A stretch of DNA of 64,000 bases, from contig NZ_JADEWZ010000001.1 of NCBI RefSeq assembly GCF_015207425.1, forward strand, positions 1 to 64,000. Direction: 5' to 3'. The position numbers were made by a program, and so were the translations under genes. Positions 46,897 through 55,292 of the stretch are shown one piece after another. The notes under the pieces are model-generated. The model had not been told where the DNA came from. It worked only from the letters and a program-made list of their open reading frames with translations, and searched no databases. Positions within the stretch are counted from its first letter, which is position 1. The number at the start of each line of letters is the position of its first letter. Source of the stretch: Lusitaniella coriacea LEGE 07157. Lineage in GTDB: Bacteria; Cyanobacteriota; Cyanobacteriia; Cyanobacteriales; Spirulinaceae.

Positions 46897-47004
46897 TTTT
46901 GAATGACATGGAGACGGCTACTGACTGTTCCCTATTCCCTATTCCTAGCAAGGGTTTCAGGGTGTTCACATCAGGCGTAATCCATAAACTCCGAACTCAA
47001 AAAA

Positions 47005-47502
47005 ATGTTCGTACTCGACGATATTATCAGCGAACTTGTCTCCCAAAGCGTTAGCGCCGTTCGAGAACGCTTGAATCGCAGCGAAACCGTTCTCAAAACC
47101 CTGGAAAAGTTCAAACTCGAACCCGACGAACCCCCGGAAGATTTTGAAGGCGTTTATGTTTATACGCTGATTGAGTACGGGATTGGCAAACCCGAAACTC
47201 TGCTCAAACTGTTTCGCCACAACACAATTAAAGCCTCCTTTCAAGAAGCCTTCGAGCAGGATAACCCCTACCTGTTATTAGAAGCGAGTGCGGATTTTGT
47301 TGAAGAATGGGCGTTAGGAGACAAACTAAAAGAGCAGAATATTGATTATCGGCGAGAATTGGCAGAATTTAGCGCTTTATTCATTGAAATCGCCAAACGA
47401 TCGCGGACTCCAAGAGAGGTGATGCGCGATCGCGCCGGATTTCCCTTTGCCATGCTACCGGATCGCCGATCTCATTCACTGTACCGCTCTCAGCCAGTTT
47501 AG
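47005..47502 (+). CDS. Hypothetical helical protein with a probably replaced C-terminus
   Basis: The 165-residue product is helical and acidic (ISELVSQSVSAVRERLNR at the start). I do not recognise a named family. The last 25 or so residues (after RTPREVMRDR) lie antisense to the conserved part of the convergent antitoxin-like gene, so the original C-terminus seems lost at a junction near 47430, next to a GCGATCGC. Function unknown. Confidence 0.6.
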   Translation: MFVLDDIISELVSQSVSAVRERLNRSETVLKTLEKFKLEPDEPPEDFEGVYVYTLIEYGIGKPETLLKLFRHNTIKASFQEAFEQDNPYLLLEASADFVEEWALGDKLKEQNIDYRRELAEFSALFIEIAKRSRTPREVMRDRAGFPFAMLPDRRSHSLYRSQPV

Positions 47503-47665
47503 CCAAAGCGTCAGCCATTTTTTGCCCCTGAGATTGCTGCTGTGGATCGGGTACTTCTTCTAGGACAGTCACGTAAACTTTGAGGATTCGATCTCCTGAT
47601 TCCGGACAATCGTTAATCCACTCCAAACGATCTCCCTTTAAGACAGCACTATACGTTGTCAGCAT
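47381..47665 (-). CDS. Antitoxin-like small protein (cyanobacterial type)
   Basis: The 94-residue product begins TYSAVLKGDRLEWINDCPES and contains ADALAKLAESGTVNEIGDP followed by VAWQREIRRDR, the ending usual for small cyanobacterial antitoxin-like proteins. The remaining tail (ASPLLESAIVWRFQ) looks foreign and lies antisense to the neighbouring gene. No toxin gene is adjacent, so this may be a solitary or truncated remnant. The overlap with the convergent gene is 122 bp. Confidence 0.6.
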   Translation of the reverse strand: MLTTYSAVLKGDRLEWINDCPESGDRILKVYVTVLEEVPDPQQQSQGQKMADALAKLAESGTVNEIGDPVAWQREIRRDRASPLLESAIVWRFQ

Positions 47666-47791
47666 TGTATTAATAGCCCATGAGCGCTATAGGCAATTAT
47701 AGCTTTGATGTCGAATGGGGTTTGGAGAGGTCAAGATTTTGGATATTCGCGATCACGCGCCTCCCAGAACAAACACGCGATCGCGCACATT

Positions 47792-48031
47792 CTACCCCTT
47801 AATAATGCAATAGCGCGTCAAAATCCGAATCACCTCGCCATCAACAGGAGAAGGCAAAACAGGACTCCACTCGCCAACCTCTGCAAAACCCAGGATGTGG
47901 AGTTGATGAACGATGCGTTCTACCCCTTGAGGAACGCCGCAAAGCAGTAAACGAACGGGTTGTCTTCCAACGGGAAGATCGGGGATTTCTTCCCGAAGCA
48001 GTTCCGGGACGGACTTGGTAGTTGATATCAT
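47792..48031 (-). CDS. Small hypothetical protein, likely conserved in cyanobacteria
   Basis: A 79-residue protein with a central patch (VRLLLCGVPQGVERIVHQLH, then LGFAEVGEWSP and GEVIRILTRY) that reads like a real, structured small protein. No known domain is recognised. It stands alone, divergent from the HTH gene on its right. Confidence 0.55.
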   Translation of the reverse strand: MISTTKSVPELLREEIPDLPVGRQPVRLLLCGVPQGVERIVHQLHILGFAEVGEWSPVLPSPVDGEVIRILTRYCIIKG

Positions 48032-48195
48032 GGAATTTCATCCTTGAAATATAGGATTCCAAATTGAGTCTCAAGCCAGTTCAATGCTTGTCTAGGGCGC
48101 GGTCTGGCTTGTGATTCATGGTTATTTAGATTAATACACAAACTACCTATAGTCAACTGAATAAATGTAGTTAACTAAATTAACGAGATACAGTA

Positions 48196-48408
48196 ATGAC
48201 ATTTGGGCAAAAACTGAGGGCGCAACGAGAGAAATTGAATTTAACGCGAATACAGGTAGCGAGGGCGTGTAACGTTGTCGAGTCCACAATTATTAATTGG
48301 GAAACAGATCGACACCTTCCCAAACTTTATCCTTCCCAAATGAAAGCACTGTGCGATTTGCTGGATGTAACCCTTGAAGAATTAGCGATTTGGATGAAGG
48401 GGGATTAA
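48196..48408 (+). CDS. XRE-type helix-turn-helix regulator
   Basis: The 70-residue protein is a single Cro/C1-type HTH (LRAQREKLNLTRIQVARACN, with VVESTIINWETDRHLPKL). It is probably a small DNA-binding regulator. Neighbours include antitoxin-like genes, so a role in a toxin-antitoxin or small regulatory circuit is possible, but no partner is evident. Confidence 0.8.
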   Translation: MTFGQKLRAQREKLNLTRIQVARACNVVESTIINWETDRHLPKLYPSQMKALCDLLDVTLEELAIWMKGD

Positions 48409-48435
48409 AACGCGCGATCGCGTGGCGAGTTGCCC

Positions 48436-49329
48436 TCAAACTCTCCCGGAGAACCACAACACCAACGGCAACGTCAAAAAACTCGACAGGGTAGAGACAA
48501 CAACCGTGCGTGCAACCAGAGAAGGATCGCCGCCAAATTCAGCCACTAAAACCACCGAATTGACTGCAACAGGCATCGCACTTTGCAACACCAAAACCTG
48601 CAAATCCAAACCCTCCAATTGCAACGCGCGTCCAACTCCAAAGGTGATTAAAGGCGCAACCAGCAGGCGCAACCCCGACGCGCAAAGTTCGTAAACGCCT
48701 ATCCGTAGGGGCGTATTTGCCAGTTGGATGCCCAGGAGAATCAATGCTACGGGGATGGCAGCCATGCCCAACTGTTGCAGTCCTTTGTCAAGGGTGGGGG
48801 GCAATTGGACGGCAAGAGCGCGCAGAATTAATCCCAGGGCAATCGACCAGATGAGGGGAAGTTTGAAGATTAATTTGAAACTGGATTTGAGGCTATCGCC
48901 TCGGAGAATAGGGGGGATGGCAGTGAAGACGAAAACCGCCGCAATAATGAGATAGACCACTGCTCGTTCGAGTCCCGCTTCTCCATAGATGAAGGTGTTT
49001 AGAGGCAAACCCAAATTCCCTGCATTGGAACAGAGGGTGGTTGCCATCAACGTTTTTTGGAGAATGGGTTGCAATCGAAGGAGTTTCCCCAGCAGCCAAA
49101 CGATCAGGTAGAGAAGTAGCGACGCGATCGCGAAACCCAAAAACAATCCCACCGTACTTTGACTAGAAAGTGTCGTGCGGTACAAACTATTGACAATGAG
49201 TGCGGGGGAGAGGATATAAACGACAAGCTGAGAGAGGGTTTTCGACTCCCAGGACAAGCGACGGGCGGCAATGAACCCCAACAACACAATAAGCGCAACG
49301 GGCGCGATCGCGGGCAATAAAACCGTCAT
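48436..49329 (-). CDS. AEC-family (auxin efflux carrier-type) membrane transporter
   Basis: The 297-residue protein has about ten hydrophobic helices with the AEC patterns SPALIVNSLYR, CSNAGNLGLPLN and LQSAMPVAVNSVVLVAEFGG. Family members export organic acids or related anions. The ATG directly follows the cobH stop with no gap, so translation is likely coupled. Any link to cobalamin synthesis is unknown. Confidence 0.87.
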   Translation of the reverse strand: MTVLLPAIAPVALIVLLGFIAARRLSWESKTLSQLVVYILSPALIVNSLYRTTLSSQSTVGLFLGFAIASLLLYLIVWLLGKLLRLQPILQKTLMATTLCSNAGNLGLPLNTFIYGEAGLERAVVYLIIAAVFVFTAIPPILRGDSLKSSFKLIFKLPLIWSIALGLILRALAVQLPPTLDKGLQQLGMAAIPVALILLGIQLANTPLRIGVYELCASGLRLLVAPLITFGVGRALQLEGLDLQVLVLQSAMPVAVNSVVLVAEFGGDPSLVARTVVVSTLSSFLTLPLVLWFSGRV

Positions 49330-49953
49330 TTAGAGTTTGGGATTAAGGTCGTTCCAAGCAAGAACGAGTAGGGCATTAACGATGGCTGCGGCAACGGGAG
49401 AACCGCCTTTTCGTCCTTCTACGCGAATTTGAGCTACGGGAAGTTGGGCAAGGGCTTTTTTTGACTCAATCACCGAAACAAACCCCACAGGCGCGCCGAC
49501 AACCAATGCCGGGGGGACGGGTGCGGTGGCACAACACTTGCAAAGAGCGAGGAGAGCGGTGGGGGCATTGCCGATCGCGTAAACTGCCTGGGGATAGCGT
49601 TCCCAACATCGGAGCAATCCCGTTTCGGTGCGGGTTTTTCCCGGTAGGGGTTCGGCAGCAAAATCAATCGCGGCAAAAAGGGGATTATTAAAGGTTTTGG
49701 CAACCATCCCCGCAATCCCATGTTTGACCATATTCACATCGGTGACAATGGGACAGGAATTTTGCAGTGCCGCGATCGCGGACTCAATCGAACCCGGACT
49801 AAAATGCAGCAAGGAGGCGAACTCAAAGTCTGCCGTGGCGTGAATGACGCGGCGCGCGATCGCGAACTCCTTTTCATTTAAGGGAAGTTCCCCCAGTTCG
49901 CGATCGATAATGGCAAAACTTTGATGGGTGATGGGATGGTCTAATTCAGTCAT
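49330..49953 (-). CDS. cobH: Precorrin-8X methylmutase (CobH/CbiC)
   Basis: This enzyme moves the C-11 methyl group to C-12, giving hydrogenobyrinate or cobyrinate in cobalamin synthesis. The 207-residue product is full length and shows HPITHQSFAIID, RRVIHATADFEF (catalytic histidine) and TDVNMVKHGIAG, with LLRCWERYP further on. No other cobalamin gene is in the window. Confidence 0.93.
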   Translation of the reverse strand: MTELDHPITHQSFAIIDRELGELPLNEKEFAIARRVIHATADFEFASLLHFSPGSIESAIAALQNSCPIVTDVNMVKHGIAGMVAKTFNNPLFAAIDFAAEPLPGKTRTETGLLRCWERYPQAVYAIGNAPTALLALCKCCATAPVPPALVVGAPVGFVSVIESKKALAQLPVAQIRVEGRKGGSPVAAAIVNALLVLAWNDLNPKL

Positions 49954-50123
49954 CAGTTATCAGTCGTCACCTCATCGGTGCCTGACGGTAAGGCTATTTC
50001 AGTTATCACCTCAACAGTCATCAGTTATCAGAAGAATTGGTAATTGTCTTCCCTTCTGCCTGCTGCCCTCTGCCTCCTGCCTTTCACTAGAGCAGAAGGG
50101 ACAAATCTCCGCCTTTTTTTTGC

Positions 50124-50897
50124 TCAAAACGTCAAAATCGGGAAATCGGGTTTCCGATAAAAATGATTCATGTCATCGAACTTACACAATTGCGCTTGTT
50201 CGATGGTTAGGGTGGGTAAGTCGTCGTCGAACCATTGAGCGCTAATATCGCCTAAAATTTGAGTTGCGCGATCGCGATCCAAATCCGGCGAGATTTCACC
50301 AAAATACCCCAAGGTAATATGTGCCGTGAAATTATACTGCTGCTCGATTCTCAACGCCATTAACCCCGAATTTTGATAAATAGCGCGACGCAATTGGACG
50401 ATGCGCTGATATCCCTCTTCCGATTGAGGAACCAAACTCACCATCACCGCACGAGGTCTAAGGATCAATCCCAGAACCTGCATCGCGATCGGACTTCCCT
50501 GAGAGACCACGGGTTCGCACTGCTGGAAACATTCGGCAATCAGATCGCGCAACTGTTCCTCAAATTCTGGATTCTCTTGAACTGCATCCTCATAAATATC
50601 TCCCCAAATCAAATCCGCCAGCGTCAGGTGAAAACTCTCCGGACTCACCGGAACCATCAATCCCTCATCCAACTCCTGACACAATTGTTGCTGTACCTGC
50701 ACTAACTTTTGAGCGAGTTCTGCATTTCCCGGATGCTTGTCCCAGGGAGGAGTCGTAACGCTATACCCTGGAAACGGAGAAGCTTGACCCCCTTTAAACT
50801 TGGGAGAGGTTTGAATGCTTTGAAGTTGAGAGCGATGAGCGGCACTGAGCGTCAGCCGCGCCACGCGATTGAAATACGCTTGATAAGTATCGTCCAA
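50124..50897 (-). CDS. 2H-phosphoesterase-like protein (DUF1868 type)
   Basis: About 257 residues. Two histidine motifs of the 2H superfamily are visible: SFHLTLADLIW and AHITLGYFGE. I place the start at TTG 50895-50897 (LDDTYQAYFNRVARLT) with GAGG about 9 bases upstream. The longer frame to 51155 would run antisense into holA. Members are thought to act on nucleotide or RNA 2',3'-cyclic phosphates; the true substrate here is unknown. It is divergent from holA with 33 bp between the starts. Confidence 0.75.
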   Translation of the reverse strand: MDDTYQAYFNRVARLTLSAAHRSQLQSIQTSPKFKGGQASPFPGYSVTTPPWDKHPGNAELAQKLVQVQQQLCQELDEGLMVPVSPESFHLTLADLIWGDIYEDAVQENPEFEEQLRDLIAECFQQCEPVVSQGSPIAMQVLGLILRPRAVMVSLVPQSEEGYQRIVQLRRAIYQNSGLMALRIEQQYNFTAHITLGYFGEISPDLDRDRATQILGDISAQWFDDDLPTLTIEQAQLCKFDDMNHFYRKPDFPILTF

Positions 50898-50930
50898 GAT
50901 TACTGCCTCGTGCTGGGAAAATAGACTATT

Positions 50931-51947
50931 ATGCCAATTTACCTTTTCTGGGGAGAAGATGACTTCGCAATGAACCAAGAAATTGTTAAGTTGCGCGAGG
51001 ACATTCTTGACCCCAACTGGTTCCAGTTTAACTATCACAAAATTTCTGGGGATCGCCCAGAGGATATACAAGAGGCGCTCAATCAAGCCATGACCCCAGT
51101 TTTTGGCAGTGGCGGGCGATTGGTTTGGCTGGAGAATTGCTCGATTTGCCAGCAATGTTCTGAAGAACTGCTCTCGGAATTAAAGCGAACCCTTCCCAAT
51201 CTCCCCGCTTCTTCAACTCTCCTACTGAGTGCGAAGAAAAAACCCGACGGACGCAATAAAGCCACCAAATTACTGCAAAAACTCGCCACGCTGCGAGAAT
51301 TTTCCCCAATTTCCCCTTGGAAAACCGATGCGCTTGTTACTCGCGTCGAGCAAACCGCCAAAACAATGGGAGTCAAACTAACGCGCCAAGCCACAACGCT
51401 CCTGGCTGAGTCTGTGGGGAACAATACGCGGCAATTGTGGAACGAACTGGAAAAACTGCAACTTTGGAGCGGTGGCAGCCCCAAACCCATTGATGAGACG
51501 ATTGTTTCTCGCTTAGTGGTGGTGAATACCCAGAATAGCTTGCAACTGGCGGCGGCGATTCGCACCGGGGACAGCGCGCGCGCTTTGGAATTGGTGGCAG
51601 ATTTATTGCAGCGCAACGAACCCCCCCTAAAAATTGTCGCGACTCTCATTGGGCAATTTCGCACCTGGCTGACGATTCGCTTGCTTGTGGATTCTGGGGA
51701 AAAAGACGATCGCGCGATCGCGAAAGCCTCAGAAGTGGGCAACCCCAAGCGCATCTATTTTCTCCGCAAAGAAATCCAACCTCTCAACGCCCAACAACTC
51801 CTTGCTACACTCCCCCTGTTACTCGCCCTAGAAGTGAGCCTCAAACGTGGAGCAGAACCCTTCGCCACCCTACAAACGCATATCCTGCAATTGTGTCAAA
51901 TTTGCCGATCGCGCGATCGACAGCATTTTAAAACGAATTCCCCATGA
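50931..51947 (+). CDS. holA: DNA polymerase III subunit delta (HolA)
   Basis: The delta subunit opens the beta sliding clamp within the clamp loader. The 338-residue product begins MPIYLFWGEDDFAMNQEI, typical of cyanobacterial HolA, with SSTLLLSAKKKPDGRNKATK in the AAA+-like part and a C-terminal collar domain (LLQRNEPPLKIVATLIGQF). The length is normal. Confidence 0.92.
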   Translation: MPIYLFWGEDDFAMNQEIVKLREDILDPNWFQFNYHKISGDRPEDIQEALNQAMTPVFGSGGRLVWLENCSICQQCSEELLSELKRTLPNLPASSTLLLSAKKKPDGRNKATKLLQKLATLREFSPISPWKTDALVTRVEQTAKTMGVKLTRQATTLLAESVGNNTRQLWNELEKLQLWSGGSPKPIDETIVSRLVVVNTQNSLQLAAAIRTGDSARALELVADLLQRNEPPLKIVATLIGQFRTWLTIRLLVDSGEKDDRAIAKASEVGNPKRIYFLRKEIQPLNAQQLLATLPLLLALEVSLKRGAEPFATLQTHILQLCQICRSRDRQHFKTNSP

Positions 51948-52034
51948 CGCAGGAACTTATCGCCATTAAAATGATTCAAAAAAGATATCCTTCCCAGAAG
52001 GATTTGATTGGAGATTATTTAGCCCCTAATACCT

Positions 52035-52514
52035 ATGCTGACTCTAAAGTATTCCGTCCCTGTTTGGGATAAAATTCTCGTTCGCTGCCTGATGATCGGC
52101 ACCCTCGCCACAACAAGTGTCCTGTCTGGAGTCGTGCCGACGATCTCTAGCCAATCCCCCGGCTTAACCTTTCAAAACGCAGCCCATGCTGTCGATGTTA
52201 ACCCCCAAGAACTCCTCAACTACGCTAAAGCCCTTTTAGCCATAGAACCCCTACGTCAGTCCACCTACAACGATATCAAGCGTATTTTAGGATCTCGCCC
52301 CGTTCCGAACATCGTTTGCGACGAACCCTCAAGTTTTGCCAATCTTCCCGGCAATGCACGACAAATCGCCATCAACTACTGCCATCGTTCCAGAGAAATC
52401 TCGCGCAGACACGGGTTCAGCACCGATCGCTTCAACCGGATTACGGGATGGGTACAATCCAATCCGGCATTAAAACAAAGAGTTCAAGATGCCATGCTGC
52501 AATTACAACGCTGA
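52035..52514 (+). CDS. DUF4168-type secreted protein, paralogue 1
   Basis: A 159-residue protein with an N-terminal signal segment (about 12-50) and a mature part with YAKALLAIEPLRQSTYNDIK, NIVCDEPSSFANLP, AINYCHRSREI and DRFNRITGWVQSN. The DUF4168 pattern includes two conserved cysteines. Function unknown. A close paralogue lies at 53326-53811, a tandem duplication. Confidence 0.8.
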   Translation: MLTLKYSVPVWDKILVRCLMIGTLATTSVLSGVVPTISSQSPGLTFQNAAHAVDVNPQELLNYAKALLAIEPLRQSTYNDIKRILGSRPVPNIVCDEPSSFANLPGNARQIAINYCHRSREISRRHGFSTDRFNRITGWVQSNPALKQRVQDAMLQLQR

Positions 52515-52530
52515 GAATAGCCCAACCGAT

Positions 52531-52600
52531 AAGCTGTTATGCATTTAAATTTTGACTTGGGGTGACGCTCTTGATGACACGGAGACGCGGGGATGGGGTG
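52531..52600 (+). repeat. MITE-like repeat, partial copy 3
   Basis: It begins AAGCTGTTATGCATTTAAAT, matching the left end of the element at 13233, and continues into a purine-rich stretch with GACACGGAGACGCGGGGATG. The right end could not be found, so it is probably truncated. Confidence 0.5.
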
Positions 52601-52675
52601 ATACGATATCCGTTTGAATCGCCATAGTTAGGACTGACACGGAGACACGGGGACACGGTGAATTTTTATGATGGG

Positions 52676-53155
52676 CAATTTGAAGGACATCGCGTAGGGT
52701 GGGCAACGCCCACCAGCTATGGGTTATGGCTTGTAAGATCGTGTACTCTTAACTTTGTAGCGCTATATCCTACTCAGCTAAGTTATAGCCGTCAGTGTCA
52801 TCCCCGCGTTACCCCATCTCTCTAACTGAGGAATAAAACCCAACATTGGTAAGACTTCTACCTAACTTTGTTGGGTTTCGCGCTTCGCTCAACGCCAACC
52901 TACAAAAAATTTTTATAGCAATTTGAAGGACATCGCGTAGGGTGGGCAACGCCCACCAGCTATAGGTTATGGCTTGTGAGATCGTGTACTCTTAACTTTG
53001 TAGCGCTATATCCTACTCAGCTAAGTTATAGCTGTCAGTGTCATCCCCGCGTTACCCCATCTCTCTAACTGAGGAATAAAACCCAACATTGGTAAGACTT
53101 CTACCTAACTTTGTTGGGTTTCGCGCCTCGCTCAACGCCAACCTACAAAAAAATG
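52676..53155 (+). repeat. Tandem duplication of a 243-bp non-coding unit
   Basis: The segment from about 52676 is repeated from about 52919 with only a handful of mismatches (period 243). Each unit contains the dispersed 85-base repeat (52684-52768; 52927-53011), a conserved stretch with CCCCGCGTTACCCCATCTCT, and an inverted pair AAACCCAACATTGG/ACTTTGTTGGGTTT. It lies between the two DUF4168 paralogues. Confidence 0.85.
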
Positions 53156-53325
53156 AAGTTTTATAGCGCTTTCCGTTTTTTGTCCTGTACAAAAAGAAAT
53201 AGCAAGTTTTTTTGCTGATAGCTGATAGCTGATGGCTGAATGCTATAAAAGAGATTGGTTAAACCCTCCCCAACAAAAGGGGCAGGGAAGCCTAATTTCT
53301 ATGTTTGAACTCCCTCTGAATATAT

Positions 53326-53811
53326 ATGTTGACCCTAAAGTGTTCCCGCTCTGTTTGGGATAAAATTCTCGTTCGCTACCTGGTTATTGGTACCCTTGCC
53401 GCAACAGGCGTACTTGCTGGAGTCGTACCGACGATTTCTAATCAATCTCCTGGCTTAACCTTTCAAAATACAGCCCAAGCTGTCGATCTCAGTTCCAAAG
53501 AACTCCTTGACTACGCAAAGGTACTTCTCGCGATCGAACCCCTGCGACAGTCCACCTATGATGATATCAAGCGTATCGTCGGATCTAGATCCAGCAGGAT
53601 TCCTAACATTGTTTGCTCTCAACCCTCAAGTTTCAGGGAACTACCTGGCAATGCACGACAAATCGCTATCAACTACTGCAATAGTTCTAGAGAAATCGTG
53701 CGCAGTCATGAATTGACAATCGAGCGTTTCAATCAAATTACAACGAGCGTACAATCCGATCCGGGTTTAAAAAGAAGAGTGCAAAATGCCATGATTCAAT
53801 TACAACGTTGA
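53326..53811 (+). CDS. DUF4168-type secreted protein, paralogue 2
   Basis: The 161-residue paralogue of the 52035-52514 product shares the same start (MLTLK), signal segment and the patches LLAIEPLRQSTYDDIKRI, NIVCSQPSSFRELPGNARQI and AINYCNSSREIV. A three-residue insertion lies near residue 90. It ends 3 bp before ureE, so it may be transcribed with it, but no functional link is known. Confidence 0.8.
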   Translation: MLTLKCSRSVWDKILVRYLVIGTLAATGVLAGVVPTISNQSPGLTFQNTAQAVDLSSKELLDYAKVLLAIEPLRQSTYDDIKRIVGSRSSRIPNIVCSQPSSFRELPGNARQIAINYCNSSREIVRSHELTIERFNQITTSVQSDPGLKRRVQNAMIQLQR

Positions 53812-53814
53812 GCT

Positions 53815-54273
53815 GTGAACGCGATCGTTTTTACACGCCGTTTGTCCGAACTGGCTGATGTTTCAGCCGCAGAAAAGACTGCAACCGTTCGCCTCACCCT
53901 CGCACTCACCGCAGAAGAACGCACTCGTAGTCGCTATCGCTTTGAAACGCCGAAAGGACGAATTCTCATTTTGCAACTTCCCAGGGGAACTGTTTTGCGC
54001 GATCGCGATTGGCTGCATTCTCCCACGGGAGAGGTGCTACAAATTCTCGCGAAACCCGAACCCCTATTACGGGTAACAGCAAACACCCCCCTAGATTTGC
54101 TCCGCGCCGCTTATCATTTAGGCAATCGCCACGTTCCCTTAGAGGTGACATCAACCTATTTACACTTATCTCCCGATCCTGTACTTAAAAAGATGCTCGA
54201 ACAATTAGGCGTAGCGGTTTGTGAAGAAGTGGCTCCCTTTCACCCGGAAATGGGTGCGTATCAGCATCATTGA
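53815..54273 (+). CDS. ureE: Urease accessory protein UreE
   Basis: UreE is the nickel metallochaperone for urease maturation. The 152-residue product shows [33 protein letters not shown], a peptide-binding N-domain and [14 protein letters not shown], the conserved nickel-site region. The C-terminal histidine tail is very short (GAYQHH). The start codon is GTG. No other urease gene is in the window. Confidence 0.93.
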   Translation: MNAIVFTRRLSELADVSAAEKTATVRLTLALTAEERTRSRYRFETPKGRILILQLPRGTVLRDRDWLHSPTGEVLQILAKPEPLLRVTANTPLDLLRAAYHLGNRHVPLEVTSTYLHLSPDPVLKKMLEQLGVAVCEEVAPFHPEMGAYQHH

Positions 54274-54287
54274 GAATCTTAAAACCT

Positions 54288-54887
54288 ATGAACAATCAAG
54301 GAAAACCCGCCGTTTTTTTAGATCGAGATGGTGTTCTCAATCGTGAAATTGGCTACATCAAAAAACTGGAAGACTTAACCTTAATTTCCGGTGCAGCTAA
54401 AGCCGTTCGTCGGTTGAATGAGGCAAATATTTTTTGCTGCTTGGTCACGAATCAGGCGGGTGCGGCGAGAGGCTTTTACCCCCTCGAACACGTTCTCGAT
54501 CTCAACCAACGGTTGTGCGATCTCCTGGAGGCGGAAGCGGGGGCAAAATTAGATGCACTGTACTACTGTCGCTATCTCAGCGCTCCCGCAGGGGGCAAAA
54601 CTCCCGAATTAACGCGCTGGAGTACTTGGCGCAAACCCAATACGGGAATGTTGGTTGCGGCGGCTTGGGAGTATAACCTCGATCTCAAACGCAGTGTTGT
54701 TGTGGGGGACAAGGCGACAGATATCGACTTGGCGAATAATGTGGGAGCAAAGGGTATTTTGGTACAAACGGGGTATGGAAAGGAAATTTTAAAAGGGGAG
54801 TACCAACACCGCGCGCATCCGGATTATGTGGCGGCAGATTTGACTCAAGCGGTAGATTGGATCTTCGGTCATATGAAATCCGCTTAG
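54288..54887 (+). CDS. HAD-IIIA phosphatase (heptose-bisphosphatase GmhB-like)
   Basis: About 199 residues from ATG 54288, 14 bp after the ureE stop. The HAD motifs are FLDRDGVLNRE, LVTNQAGAARG, RKPNTGML and VVGDKATDIDLA. GmhB-type enzymes remove a phosphate from heptose bisphosphate, but the zinc-binding loop with its four metal ligands is reduced here to one cysteine (YYCRYLSAPAG). The substrate may therefore differ. Confidence 0.82.
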   Translation: MNNQGKPAVFLDRDGVLNREIGYIKKLEDLTLISGAAKAVRRLNEANIFCCLVTNQAGAARGFYPLEHVLDLNQRLCDLLEAEAGAKLDALYYCRYLSAPAGGKTPELTRWSTWRKPNTGMLVAAAWEYNLDLKRSVVVGDKATDIDLANNVGAKGILVQTGYGKEILKGEYQHRAHPDYVAADLTQAVDWIFGHMKSA

Positions 54888-55292
54888 TTGCCCATTTTAA
54901 AAACTTCGACCTGTCTCCGTGTCTCCTCATCTCCCCCCGTTTCCCCTGCTCCCCTGCCTCTTCTCACCCCGTTTCCGTGTGCGTTTCCCTTTAGTGAAGA
55001 AATACTACGAATGTTTCCGTTGAGGGAATGCCCCACAAAATCCTCACAATTATTCTTTAAGATTTCTTCAGCATTAAGAAAATGAATGCTTTATAAAAGC
55101 GGTCAGTCGCCCCAAAATAATAGGACTGACAGATAAAAGACAACTCCTAGATCGCGCGTCGGTTTGGGAGTTGTTGATTTTTATTGGCGGGATGAGAGCG
55201 AATTTCCGTAGGATTGAGGATGAAGCGATCGCGCGCGATCGTTCATAATTTAAGGGAAAGTATCGAGCGTTAACAATCCACGTGCAATTGCT
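54888..55292. other. Intergenic region with a possible small RNA
   Basis: No protein gene is credible. The left part is a pyrimidine-rich tract (about 54910-54990), a pattern that recurs on either strand elsewhere. The right part has two hairpins in succession at 55102-55130 and 55140-55174, the second followed by a T-rich run, and several GCGATCGC-like sites. Confidence 0.45.
55102..55182 (+). ncRNA. Candidate small RNA or leader ending in an intrinsic terminator
   Basis: The first hairpin is GTCAGTC (55102-55108) with GACTGAC (55124-55130). The second has arms ACAACTCC (55140-55147) and GGAGTTGT (55167-55174), followed by TGATTTTTATT, a terminator-like end. A TATAAA-like element lies just upstream (about 55091). 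It does not resemble a known cyanobacterial sRNA that I can name. Confidence 0.35.

Noticed and set aside
50898-51155. N-terminal extension of the 2H-phosphoesterase-like gene
   Set aside because: It would be antisense to the start of holA; the TTG at 50897 with a good ribosome site and family-like N-terminus is preferred.
51083-51754. Minus-strand frame of 223 codons opposite holA
   Set aside because: Antisense shadow of a well-supported gene; the product is serine-rich and featureless.
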